A DNA stretch of 64,000 bases from contig DUQG01000045.1 of NCBI GenBank assembly GCA_012837935.1, forward strand, positions 42,989 through 106,988, read 5' to 3'. Position 1 is the stretch's first letter, and every line of letters begins with the position of its first letter. A model generated the notes under the pieces. The model searched no databases and was not told where the DNA came from. It saw only the letters and a list, made by a program, of their open reading frames with translations. Positions 52,818-62,026 of the stretch are shown here, piece after piece. The position numbers and the translations under genes were made by a program. The stretch is from Bacteroidales bacterium. GTDB taxonomy: Bacteria; Bacteroidota; Bacteroidia; Bacteroidales; Paludibacteraceae.

Positions 52818-55800
52818 ATGGAACCGGTTGAAATAGACATAAGGATGAAACAAAACGTGTCGGAAGAGGGCGAAAAAGCTACCGACTCGATAAACAAGAT
52901 GGATGAAGCCGCTCTTCGTGCAGCTACTGACATAAAAGCTAAAATTAAAGAGCAGAAGTCGATTATTAAGCAAATAGAAAGCGACATAGCATATATACAA
53001 AAGCTATACGATCATGCAGTTGCTGGAAAGGCAAAATTGAGTTTAGGTAATGAACTTGAAACTTTGAAGAAAGCATTAGAGGTAGAAAAGAATGCACTTG
53101 TCGAGCTTGAAAGTAAAGTAGAAACGACCGCTCAAAAGCATGCTAAGCTTCGTACAGAGGTGATGGAAGCGAAGGAAGAGGTTTCGCGATTAGAAATGGC
53201 TGGTAAACGTGGTTCGGAAGAGTGGGATATAGCAATAAATAAGCTGGCTAGTTTGAATGATCAAATGCAGGACACCAACCAGATAGCTAAAACCATTGCC
53301 GATGATGAGAGAATTTTTAAATCCGTTGCTTCCGGTGTATCCGGATTAGCGGGAGCTATGAGTGCTGCGGTAGGTGTAGCTTCTCTATTTGGTGCCGAAC
53401 AAGAAGAATTAACAAAAATACAGACCCGTTTACAGTCGGTAATGGCAATTACTATCGGATTACAACAGGTTGCTGAAACACTTAATAAAGACAGTTACTT
53501 CAGGATTGTTTTACTCTCAAAAGCAAAACGGGGTTGGGCCGCCGCACAAGCTTTTCTGAATACACAGTTAGGTATTGGTGTGGGGCTGTCGAAGGCTTTA
53601 ATGTTTTCAGGTGTAGGATTACTTATAGCCGGAATAGGTTCTTTAATTGTCCTGTATCAAAAATGGTCAAAAAAACAGGAGGAAGAGCTAAAGCTTATTC
53701 AGGAGCGACTCCAAGTACAAGCGCAATTAAAAAGAGAAATCGCTGATAGCTACGCATCGGAAGTCTCAAAAATTGAAGCTGCTCGCGCAGCCTTAAATTC
53801 GGAAAATGTAACACGGGAACAAAAACTGGGGATTATAGATAAGTTAAAAAAACAGATACCCGGTTACACGGCGGAGCTCGACACCGAGGGCAGACTAATA
53901 CGAGAAAACACAGAAGCATACAACGACTATCTTGTTTCACTCGAAAAGTCGCTACTATTAAGAGCCGCAGAAAAAGATTTGGAAAAGCTGTTGGCACAAA
54001 AATACCAACTTCAAAAATTTGAAATAAAGGAAGAGCCAAAACCAATATTTAATGGGTATGAAGTTGATTTAACTTCAGGCAATATACCGGAATGGCAAAA
54101 GAATTTCGATAAAGCAGCAAAAGAAGGAATTGCAGAAATCGATAAAGCTATTGAAAGAATAAAAGACTATATTGCTAACAACTCTTTAATTGACATACCC
54201 AAGCCAACAGGAGGGGAACCTCCTTCTACTATCAAAAAAGAATATGACGCCCAAGCCGAACTTGCCAAGCAACTAACTGATTTGCGGAAACGTATCGCTG
54301 AATTGGAAATAGAAACCATGCAGGAGGGTTTTAAAAAGAAAATAGCACAAATCGACCATGAGGAGGAAACCGAGCTAAAACGGATTGAGGATTATCAGAA
54401 AAAATAGTTGAAACCTACAATAAGGATAAAGATGAAAAGAACAAAGTAAAAGATATAAAAGATATTCCCGGTATCAAACCTGAAACGCTTGCGGAAATAG
54501 AAGCAGAAAAAAGCAAAATATCTGCTGTGGCAGAAGAAAAACGCAAACAAGCGACAGTCAACAACGCCAAAGAGATAGCGGAACTGGCTCGGAAGTATGC
54601 AAGTGAACAAGTAAAAATCGAGCATGATTACCAGCAGGATATTGATAAACTGACCGCTGCCGGAAATCTGGAAGCTGCGAATGCGGCAAAAGCTGAACGA
54701 GATAAACGCATTTCGGAACTAACGGCGGAAATGATTGAAAGCAGCTCTATCTACAAGCTGGCAACCGACGAGAAAATACAAGCATCCAAGAAAGCAACCG
54801 AAGAACTGGTGTCCGACATCAAAAAACGGATAGAACTGCTCGTAAAGGAAAACAAACTGACACGTGAAGCAGCAGACCAGATGCTGAAAGATATTGATAA
54901 AACGCAGGTTTCTCGAGAAAACAGCAAAAACGAAAACAATCCTTTCGCTAAACTACTGAGCGGACTAAATAAGTACAAAGGGGCAAAAAAGGAGCTTGAT
55001 GATAAACGAGGCAGCACATCTGCGGAGGACTTGGTAAAGCTGGAAGACACAGCTAACAAGGCGCTAAAATCCACAGCCGAAGCATCCGCCGAAGCATTGA
55101 TGGGCGTGCAGGCTATTCTCGGCTCGGTAGTTGGTGCGCTTGACCAATTGGGTGCGCTAACCGAAGAGGAAAAACAAACCGCCAACGAAGTGATTGGCAT
55201 GGTAGGCGGAGCAGCAGAGCTGGCGCAAGGTATTGCAACCGGTAACCCAATCGGAATTATTACCGGAGCAGTTAATCTACTTTCAAATGCTATTTCTTTT
55301 TTCGACTTTAAAAGCAAAAAAATTGCCAAACAGCAGAAGGAGCACAAAAAAAACTTGGAGGAGCTAAGCAGAGCGTATAACAATCTACAGCGTGAAGTTG
55401 ATAAGGCTCTCGGTACGGATGTTTACAAAAAACAGAAAGAAGCGATCAATAATCTACAGAAGCAGATAGCCGAAAACGAGCGACTGATTGCACTTGAAAA
55501 TCAGAAAAAGAAAAAGAAACGAGACAAGGAAGCTATTGCCGCATGGAATGCGGAAATTGATGCACTGAAAGGCGAAGTTAACGATACCATTCAGTCCATT
55601 GTCGAGGACTTGGCGCAGACCAACGCCAAAACCTTAGCACAGCAACTGGCGGATGCGCTGGTAGATGCAGCTCGCACCGGAGAAGACGCTTTCACTGCGA
55701 TGGGAGATGTGGTTAATGATGTGCTGCGCAATGCGGTTGTAAATTCACTATCTAAAAAGTTTTTGGAAAAACAGATGGGCGATGCGGTTGAGTACCTTGC

Positions 55801-56209
55801 CGATGCGATGGAAAGTGGTGGTAAGCTGGATGACTACGAAAAGCGCCGATTTGAAGAAATGATTCGCAACGCCGGAAATAATTTCAACACGGCAATGCAA
55901 GCCTACAACGAGCTATTTGCACCGGAAGAAAAAGAGCGTAGTTCCGCTGCCAAAGGAATTGCACAGGCAAGTCAAGACAGCATTGACGAATTAAGCGGTA
56001 CCATTACTTTTATGGCGGGTGAGTTTCGCACTTCCAACGTTCTGGCAGCTGCTCATGCCGAAAGTGCAAAAGATACACAGATTTCTGTACAAGCAATACT
56101 GGCTGTGCTAAATACCATTGCCGAAAATACGGCATACTGTAAAATGTTGGAAGATGTAGCAGAGAGTTTAGATAGAATTAACCGCGACGGCATAAATATT
56201 AAAAAATGA
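52818..56209 (+). CDS. Tape measure protein, frameshifted in this sequence
   Basis: Two ORFs, 52818-54407 (529 aa) and the frame from 54404 to 56209 (601 aa), are in -1 relation. The first ends QKK-stop at CAG-AAAAAA-TAG (54396-54407). In the other frame the protein continues IVETYNKDKDEKNKVKDIKDIPGIKPETL. Joined length is about 1130 aa: coiled coils, hydrophobic segments (VGLLIAGIGSLIVLY; GIATGNPIGIITGAVNLLSNAISFF) and PEPxTL-like linkers, typical of siphovirus tape measures. The extra or missing A could be a sequencing slip, a real mutation or slippage at AAA-TAG. Confidence 0.82.
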
Positions 56210-57045
56210 TAATCGACGGCACAGATATACGGACGCTTGGCATGTTTATCCTTCGGGGTGGCTCGAATGACTTTTTGTCGTTCCCGGAACGTCGGGAACC
56301 CGACACAAACGACTGGGCAGAGTATGACGGGTTGGAGGTGGATTTTGAAGATTTAAGCTACAATCCTAAAAAAATAAGCGTTCAACTGTACATTTCTGCT
56401 CCGGACACTACGACATTTAACCAACGCTTAAATGCTTTTCAAACGCTGAATAATCAGCAGGGATATCGGCAGGTTTTTGTCAAAGAATTTAACCGGACTT
56501 TCTTACTCCGTTATCTTGGTTGTGCAGACTATAAGCACAAAGGCGGGCTGGCAACTTCAGGAAAGAAAAGCGGACGACTCACGGTGGAATATATGATGGA
56601 CAATCCGTTACAACTGTTTTCAACACAGGAAGCACCGGTCGGAAATAAAACGACACATGTTAAGCTTGGCGAACTTGATTTGGGACAATACGGAATTATT
56701 GTAAAAGAGATTTACTCAACAGCACTTAATCCCGGAATGAGAAAGCCGGTACTGGAACGAAGCATAAAAAACATTTCCGGCATATCGGCAGATGTGAGTT
56801 TCGTGCCGAAAAAGCAGGCATTGCAGACTACTATTGACTGCGTGATGATTGCTGACACATTGCAGGACTTTTACACCAACTACAATGCTTTATTTGGCTT
56901 GCTTAATATGCCTGTGCCGATAGCACTTAGCACACATTCGGCGAACTATCAATGTTACTATAAAAGTATGAGCGGATTTACAAAAGAGACCGCATTTTCA
57001 AGAAAAGTACGAGTTTCATTTCAACTAAATTTACAAACAATATAA
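56206..57045 (+). CDS. Distal tail protein (Dit)-like
   Basis: A 279-aa protein (MIIDGTDIRTLGMFILRGGSNDFLSFPERREPDTNDWAEYDGLEVDFE). The duplicated beta structure and position right after the tape measure fit the Dit hub. It overlaps the tape measure stop in ATGA fashion. Confidence 0.68.
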   Translation: MIIDGTDIRTLGMFILRGGSNDFLSFPERREPDTNDWAEYDGLEVDFEDLSYNPKKISVQLYISAPDTTTFNQRLNAFQTLNNQQGYRQVFVKEFNRTFLLRYLGCADYKHKGGLATSGKKSGRLTVEYMMDNPLQLFSTQEAPVGNKTTHVKLGELDLGQYGIIVKEIYSTALNPGMRKPVLERSIKNISGISADVSFVPKKQALQTTIDCVMIADTLQDFYTNYNALFGLLNMPVPIALSTHSANYQCYYKSMSGFTKETAFSRKVRVSFQLNLQTI

Positions 57046-57047
57046 CT

Positions 57048-57572
57048 ATGGCAACAAAAATTAGGATTGGAAATGACTTCACACTATCGTGGAGTATAGT
57101 AAGAAATTCCTTAGCAGAAAACTTGGAGGCAGTATCCAATCTGTCTGTGCAACTACTGCCTTACGGTAAACCAAGCATTCCGATAGCTCCGGAAAATTAC
57201 CGTATTTCCGGAAACAATATCACGATTGACTTTACTGCCAATATGTTTACCGAAACCGGAAGCTACGGAGTGGAACTTTACTACAAAATACCTGACGAAA
57301 CGCTTCTTGACGGAATGCGCGAGTGTACAGTTGATGTAGAGGAAATTATAATTGTAGGAAAATCCGCCAAAGCGGACAAAGTAAGAAATATCGCCGTAAC
57401 CAGTGAAGTGGCAATTGGTTTTAAGGGCGACAAAGGGAAACCCGGCGAGGACGGAAAACCTGTAGTAATGTACTTCGAGGTGGATGATAATATGCACCTT
57501 CAAATGACCTCGACAGAGGACAGTGTAATTGATTTTGAAATTGAAAATAACCGATTAAAATTAGTAGTGTAA
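57048..57572 (+). CDS. Upper fibre/baseplate protein with a collagen-like patch
   Basis: A 174-aa protein with an N-terminal beta region and a short G-x-y run GFKGDKGKPGEDGKPVV, which is collagen-like and typical of trimeric fibres. C-terminal DDNMHLQMTSTEDSVIDFEIENNRLKLVV appears as a tail-fibre tip. Located between Dit and another fibre protein. Attachment role inferred. Confidence 0.6.
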   Translation: MATKIRIGNDFTLSWSIVRNSLAENLEAVSNLSVQLLPYGKPSIPIAPENYRISGNNITIDFTANMFTETGSYGVELYYKIPDETLLDGMRECTVDVEEIIIVGKSAKADKVRNIAVTSEVAIGFKGDKGKPGEDGKPVVMYFEVDDNMHLQMTSTEDSVIDFEIENNRLKLVV

Positions 57573-58159
57573 TGGCAAAAAAAGATTTAGGAAAAATAGC
57601 AATCACTCCGAGAGGTGAGTGGGTGCAAGGTACAGAGTATGAAAGACTCGATGTTGTAAAAGCAAACGGCGGAAGTTATCTATCGTTAGTAGATAATAAT
57701 AGTGCTGAGTTGGCAGATGAGACGGCTTGGATGGTATTAGCTGAAAGAGGATTACAAGGTGGTAAGATGGAATATTCGGATTTGACAGACGAGGATAAAG
57801 ATGACTTGGTAAGTCATACAGAAAAACCACTTATAAATGAAAATCCTATTGAATTACCTTTTAGAGTTGGAACGCGAAATGGTGAAATAGGTCAATTAAA
57901 ATGTCAAGCAATAAGGATTGGTAGTCAATACAATGGCGTATCTGACACCTACAAATTTGAAAGATCTGTACACATTATTACCGTTATTGGTGTTCAGTTT
58001 GATTTAACTGAAGAAATTCCATTTAAATTAATTAACCCTTCAGACGTAATTATTGAAAATGATGAAAATTATAATACTCAAATAAGGCTTGTTAAATATG
58101 TTTCAACATATTTAATTGTTTTCTATGTAGAAACAGGAGATTTTCTTTTGTCATGTTAA
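57572..58159 (+). CDS. Tail fibre/carbohydrate-binding protein
   Basis: A 195-aa protein. Residues 8-55 (ITPRGEWVQGTEYERLDVVKANGGSYLSLVDNNS) look like the carbohydrate-binding modules (CBM5/12-like) found in phage fibres. C-terminal half (NGEIGQLKCQAIRIGSQYNGVSDTYKF...) is a beta domain of unknown type. It shares the last base of the previous ORF (ATG in TAATG) and overlaps the sialyltransferase homologue by 7 bp. Confidence 0.6.
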   Translation: MAKKDLGKIAITPRGEWVQGTEYERLDVVKANGGSYLSLVDNNSAELADETAWMVLAERGLQGGKMEYSDLTDEDKDDLVSHTEKPLINENPIELPFRVGTRNGEIGQLKCQAIRIGSQYNGVSDTYKFERSVHIITVIGVQFDLTEEIPFKLINPSDVIIENDENYNTQIRLVKYVSTYLIVFYVETGDFLLSC

Positions 58160-58773
58160 ACATAGCTATCATCGGCAATGGCTGTAACACTAAAAAGTAC
58201 GGCAGCTTCATTGATAGTTTCGATGAGGTTGTTCGTATTAATGGTGGTGCGATGGAGAGAGCCATTTCAGAAAACAGCGAATATGTCGGAACAAAAACAA
58301 CGCTTGCCGTTTTCAACAATTGGAATTTCAAAACAGATATTCCTACACATCCGGATGTGCTCGAAGCGCATAAGTATGCAATAGAAAATAATATACCGAT
58401 AGCATATTCTCGTAAAAACATCATTATCCGAAAAGGTAATGAACTAAAAAACGGAATACCTATCGAATATCTGGATAAAGTGCCTAAGCAAACAATATTC
58501 GGGATAACTAAGGATTTATATGATTACATAGAACAACTATACGATTACAAGCATCCGACTTCGGGGTTGAAAATTTTGTTTTATTTTCTCAAACAAGGCT
58601 ATAGAGATATTGCATTGTTTAATTTTGGATTTACAGGAGTACATTTTTTTGACAAGAAATGGCATGATGTTATGACCGATAAGCGATTTGAAGCTCATTA
58701 TCACAACGGAAAAATAGAGCGTGATATTATTGAAGATTTACAAAGGAAAGTATTAGTGAAAATTTATGAATAA
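58153..58773 (+). CDS. GT29-like sialyltransferase homologue
   Basis: A 206-aa protein. IAIIGNGCNTKKYG and SFIDSFDEVVRINGG match the long sialyl motif of GT29 (GNGxxL...IDxxDxVxRxN), HPTSGLKILFYFLKQGYRDIALFNFGF matches the short motif, and HYHNGKIERD has the His/Glu pattern of the last one. A sialyltransferase transfers a nonulosonate from the CMP-sugar. The next gene would make the CMP-sugar. No signal or anchor is seen, so a cytoplasmic reaction is expected. The substrate may be the host's surface glycan or a phage protein. It overlaps the previous gene by 7 bp and the next by 8 bp. Confidence 0.75.
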   Translation: MLNIAIIGNGCNTKKYGSFIDSFDEVVRINGGAMERAISENSEYVGTKTTLAVFNNWNFKTDIPTHPDVLEAHKYAIENNIPIAYSRKNIIIRKGNELKNGIPIEYLDKVPKQTIFGITKDLYDYIEQLYDYKHPTSGLKILFYFLKQGYRDIALFNFGFTGVHFFDKKWHDVMTDKRFEAHYHNGKIERDIIEDLQRKVLVKIYE

Positions 58774-59413
58774 CACACTTGTAATTATACCTGCTAAAGT
58801 TCACAGCGAAAGGGTGCTAAATAAGAATATGCGGCATATTGACGGCATTCCACTATTTGTACATTCCATTAATTACGCAAAACAGGAAGGTTTCAAGCAC
58901 ATCGCCGTGAGTAGCGATGGCGAGCATATTTTGAAGATAGCTAAAAGTTTAGGTTGCATTCCGGTTAAAGAAAACGTAAATGAAAGTAAATTGGAGTACT
59001 GTGTTAATCAGGTATTGGCACAAGAAAAAGGCTATAGGTATTTTGCACTTCTACAACCCACATCTCCACTTCGAGAAAAAGACAAACTGAAATCTATGCT
59101 CGCAAGAATGAAAAACGAGGAGTTGGAAACACTTCTTACCTGTCAGCAGATAAAGCCTGTAGCGTGGCTTGACCAGTACTGCTTGTTTGACGTTCAAAAT
59201 AGACCATTAAGTCAGCAAGCTAAAAGTTGGATATATCACTTTGATGGCAATATCTTGTTGCGTAATATTGAAAGTTATAAGAAAGAACAAATACTTATTC
59301 CGCAGGTGTCAGGAATAGAAGTAAATGCGTTTCCATATTACTTGCAAATAGACACCATAGAGGAATTTAATCAGATTAAAATGTATGTTGAAAAAAATAC
59401 TGAAAAAAGATAA
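58766..59413 (+). CDS. CMP-nonulosonic acid cytidylyltransferase (NeuA-like)
   Basis: A 215-aa nucleotidyltransferase. It opens VIIPAKVHSERVLNKNMRHIDGIPLFVHSI, close to the family's IPARxGSKRIxxKN pattern, though GS is replaced by VHS. LLQPTSPLREKDKL is the hallmark of NeuA enzymes, and YYLQIDTIEEFNQI matches the DIDTxEDL segment. It would activate a nonulosonate with CTP. No sialate synthase (NeuB) gene is nearby, so the sugar must come from the host. It overlaps the sialyltransferase homologue by 8 bp. Confidence 0.82.
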   Translation: MNNTLVIIPAKVHSERVLNKNMRHIDGIPLFVHSINYAKQEGFKHIAVSSDGEHILKIAKSLGCIPVKENVNESKLEYCVNQVLAQEKGYRYFALLQPTSPLREKDKLKSMLARMKNEELETLLTCQQIKPVAWLDQYCLFDVQNRPLSQQAKSWIYHFDGNILLRNIESYKKEQILIPQVSGIEVNAFPYYLQIDTIEEFNQIKMYVEKNTEKR

Positions 59414-59621
59414 ACTCCTCCACTTGTCGGCAGGCTTCATGATAGCCTGCCTGACAACCATGTTAACTAAGCACTGGTGGCTTATTTTGCTTATTCCTAC
59501 AATAATTGGTATAGTAAAAGAGCTTGTTTGGGATAAATGGTGGAAACAGGGAACACCGGAATGGTTGGATGCTGTGGCTACGGCTCTCGGTGCTGTGGTG
59601 TGGCTGATATTAAACAGATAA
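59385..59621 (+). CDS. Small two-span membrane protein (holin-like)
   Basis: A 78-aa protein with two hydrophobic spans (LLHLSAGFMIACLTTML and LILLIPTIIGIVKELVWD) and a C-terminal segment (LDAVATALGAVVWLILNR). It has the layout of the small YfiM/DUF2279-like phage proteins. Holin function is possible. It starts inside the NeuA-like gene by 29 bp. Confidence 0.58.
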   Translation: MLKKILKKDKLLHLSAGFMIACLTTMLTKHWWLILLIPTIIGIVKELVWDKWWKQGTPEWLDAVATALGAVVWLILNR

Positions 59622-59623
59622 CA

Positions 59624-60100
59624 ATGAAAGAAATTTATACAGCATTAATAAACAGAATAAAAGAGGAGGTTCCTGCTATTAAATGGATAGACTGGGACAC
59701 AGGACAGTTGGATGGCTACACAATCATAAAAGGAGATGTTCATCGTCCGCCACTTAAGTATCCGGCAGCACTTATCACTATCGGAGTTAATTCCGCTAAA
59801 GATATTGTGGACACAATCCAAGACTGTGTGGTTCATATCAGCATACGCTTAGCGTTTGAACCTATGGAACGGACAAATTCCGAAGCCACGCCGGAAGTGC
59901 GAGACTCGGCGTTACAACCCTACGATGTTATAGATAATCTGTATGCAGCACTACAAGGATATGAAACTGAAAATTTTCACAGCTTATCACGCATGAGCCA
60001 AGGAAAAGAAAACAGCCACAATGGGCTGTTTATCTATCGCATGAATTTTAAAACTGATTTTGAGGATTACGGGGCAGATTCCTCACAAAAGGGAATATAA
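59624..60100 (+). CDS. Tail terminator-like protein
   Basis: A 158-aa protein (MKEIYTALINRIKEEVPAIKWIDWDTGQLDGYTIIKGDVHRPPLKYPAALITIGVNS). This pattern and the C-terminal DFEDYGADSSQ are like phage tail terminator/minor tail proteins. I start at 59624 because ORF residues before it are GC-rich, uninformative and out of place. It is the last structural gene before the structured element. Confidence 0.6.
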   Translation: MKEIYTALINRIKEEVPAIKWIDWDTGQLDGYTIIKGDVHRPPLKYPAALITIGVNSAKDIVDTIQDCVVHISIRLAFEPMERTNSEATPEVRDSALQPYDVIDNLYAALQGYETENFHSLSRMSQGKENSHNGLFIYRMNFKTDFEDYGADSSQKGI

Positions 60101-60114
60101 AAAAGCCCCCGGTC

Positions 60115-60230
60115 ACAGTTGGCTCTCTGACCTTCCAACTGTATAAAATGCGAATAGCCGCATACCCGAAGAGCTTAGTAATAAGTTCCGAGTGGTGCGG
60201 CTATTCGCATTTTAAATAAGTGTCAGAGAG
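60115..60230 (+). ncRNA. Structured RNA element with predicted pseudoknot
   Basis: A stem ACAGTTGG/CCAACTGT (60115-60122, 60135-60142) holds in its loop CTCTCTGAC (60123-60131). This is a perfect complement of GTCAGAGAG (60222-60230). Between lie the 18-bp perfect stem AAAATGCGAATAGCCGCA/TGCGGCTATTCGCATTTT (60145-60162, 60196-60213) and, inside its loop, GAGCTTA-GTAA-TAAGTTC (one G-U). The element is in a 186-bp non-coding gap, 56 nt before the 42-aa ORF that heads the modification operon. It resembles a regulatory RNA or processed leader. Confidence 0.7.
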
Positions 60231-60286
60231 ACAACAAAATTACAAATATAAACCTAAAAACCAAACATTAAATTAAATAATTTATT

Positions 60287-60415
60287 ATGAGCAAATTTAC
60301 TTATAAGGAACAACATGCTGTTATCGTGAAGTGTAGTAACGAGGACGAACAAAGAAAAACTTTTGAAGAGTTAAAGAAAATGGGGTATAAAGATTTAAAA
60401 TTAGTATCAGTATGA
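60287..60415 (+). CDS. 42-aa ORF overlapping the ABC-GNAT gene
   Basis: Not in the ORF track. MSKFTYKEQHAVIVKCSNEDEQRKTFEELKKMGYKDLKLVSV ends at TGA overlapping the ATG of the next gene (ATGA, 60412-60415). It has a single Cys and is not a zinc finger like Mu Com, but it occupies Com's place in front of a Mom-like gene and may couple its translation. The amphipathic pattern FEELKKMGYKDLKLV is sound for a small protein. Confidence 0.6.
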   Translation: MSKFTYKEQHAVIVKCSNEDEQRKTFEELKKMGYKDLKLVSV

Positions 60416-61545
60416 AAATTGAAATCAAGCACGAAACAAAAAACTTCGACAGCTTTCGTGCTAATAAGGTGAAAAGCCTTTTTAATCCTGAGCACGGTAA
60501 CTGGGAACACGTGGCAGACCTGCCTATTGAAAACAACGACTGGAAAATCGGGTTAATAGTTGGCCCGAGTGGCTCTGGTAAAACAAGTATCGGTAATCGT
60601 ATTTTTGGGCGCATCCACGACCTTTATGCTGACTGGGATAGTGACAAGGCTATTGTTGATTGTATCGCACCGGAAAAGACACTAAATGAAGTTACAGCCG
60701 CACTTTCGGCTGTAGGTTTAGGAGATGTTCCCGCGTGGCTACGCCCTTTTAATGTTTTAAGTAACGGTGAGAAGTTCCGGGCAGGACTGGCGCGCTTGGT
60801 AGTTGAGCGTCCGGATAAGGTGGTAGTTGACGAATTTACAAGCGTAATCGACCGACAAATCGCCAAAGTTGGCGCGGCAGCTTTTGCAAAATCATGGAAA
60901 AGAGGATCAGGACAAGTTATTTTGCTATCCTGCCATTACGATATTATTGAGTGGCTCCAGCCTGACTGGATATATGATACAGCGGAGGCACGGTTTAGCC
61001 GTGACTGCCTTCGGCAACGCCCACAACTCGAACTTCAAATTTATCAAGTCAGCGGAAGTGTATTCAGGCATTTTAAGCCGCATTATTATTTAGACTTACC
61101 ACTACCGGTGGCGGGAATGTACTACGTGGGTATTATAGACGGCGAGCCGGTTTGTCACTTGGCAGTGTCGCCACTATTTACCGCTAAGGCGTACAGAGCT
61201 ACCCGACTGGTAGTAATGCCGGAGTGGCAAGGGATAGGCGTTGGCACTAAATTTCTGAATGCCATTTGCCAGTATCACCTTGACGGGTACGGTCGCGGTG
61301 GGTACAAATACCATACGTTTTTCCATACTTCGCACCCACAACTCTGTGGAGCATTACGCCACTCTCGAAAATGGATACAAACAGGTGCACGCCTTTACGG
61401 TGATAATAAAGCCAGAAGCGCCAAATCCCTTAAAAAATCGCATTTGAAAAACGGAATTAAAAACAGATGCTCTACCGGATACGGTGGGCACTTTCGAGCC
61501 GTACAAGCTTTTAAATATATAGGAGAAAACAGCAATGAAAATTAG
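60412..61545 (+). CDS. ABC ATPase fused to a GNAT-type acyltransferase domain
   Basis: A 377-aa fusion. Residues about 1-190 form an ABC ATPase: Walker A IVGPSGSGKTS, signature LSNGEKFRAGLARLV, Walker B KVVVDEFTSVIDRQ, H-loop LLSCHYDI. Residues about 200-350 look like a GNAT acyltransferase: GIIDGEPVCHLAVSPLF, RATRLVVMPEWQGIGVGTKFLNAI with the acyl-CoA pyrophosphate loop Q-G-I-G-V-G. This is the COG2401-like combination seen in archaea and phages, function unknown. Mu Mom is also a GNAT-type DNA modifier. Overlaps its neighbours on both sides. Confidence 0.8.
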   Translation: MKIEIKHETKNFDSFRANKVKSLFNPEHGNWEHVADLPIENNDWKIGLIVGPSGSGKTSIGNRIFGRIHDLYADWDSDKAIVDCIAPEKTLNEVTAALSAVGLGDVPAWLRPFNVLSNGEKFRAGLARLVVERPDKVVVDEFTSVIDRQIAKVGAAAFAKSWKRGSGQVILLSCHYDIIEWLQPDWIYDTAEARFSRDCLRQRPQLELQIYQVSGSVFRHFKPHYYLDLPLPVAGMYYVGIIDGEPVCHLAVSPLFTAKAYRATRLVVMPEWQGIGVGTKFLNAICQYHLDGYGRGGYKYHTFFHTSHPQLCGALRHSRKWIQTGARLYGDNKARSAKSLKKSHLKNGIKNRCSTGYGGHFRAVQAFKYIGENSNEN

Positions 61546-62026
61546 AATTTTAGGAAATAAAGAGACGGAGGCATTTAAGAGGGCTGAGCGGCTTGTTAGG
61601 TCGCTCGCCCATGTGACGGAGTTTGAAGGCGTAGCGGATTTGGCAATTGCGCCGTTATTGACCGAAATATTAACGGTTGAGGAATTACAAGAGCCATGGC
61701 TTGGTACGCTTATTTTTCACCCATCTCCACTCCCATACGGGCGTGGAGCCGCATCAATTAAATGGGCGTACAGGCGTAAGGAACCAATAACAGCGGCGAC
61801 TTGGTTCTGGGCTGATGCTGAGCTTGATACCGGAGCAATCTGCGAGCAGGAGATAATTAAAATAGACTACTCGAAACGCCCGCGTGAGTTCTATGAGGCT
61901 GATATATTGCCAGCTATGGAACGAACGCTTAAACGGTGTTTATTTGCTCTTAAAATGGGGTTTAAAAGAGAGGTGCCACAGGTGGAAGAGTATGCGAGCT
62001 TTGATAGGAAGGAGGGTAAAATATGA
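61535..62026 (+). CDS. Formyltransferase-fold protein
   Basis: A 163-aa protein related to methionyl-tRNA/GAR-type formyltransferases: TLIFHPSPLPYGRGAASIKWAYRRKEPITAATWFWADAELDTGAI contains the HPSxLP and LDTG motifs. The Asn two residues before the catalytic His in FMT is Ile here (LIFHPS), and the tRNA-binding C-domain is missing, so the reaction may differ. It overlaps ABC-GNAT by 11 bp and Dam by 4 bp. Transfer of a one-carbon or acyl group to DNA is suggested by context only. Confidence 0.72.
   Translation: MKIRILGNKETEAFKRAERLVRSLAHVTEFEGVADLAIAPLLTEILTVEELQEPWLGTLIFHPSPLPYGRGAASIKWAYRRKEPITAATWFWADAELDTGAICEQEIIKIDYSKRPREFYEADILPAMERTLKRCLFALKMGFKREVPQVEEYASFDRKEGKI

Noticed and set aside
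60287-60415. Direct homologue of Mu Com
   Set aside because: Only one Cys and no zinc-finger pattern. The similarity is in position and coupling, not in sequence.
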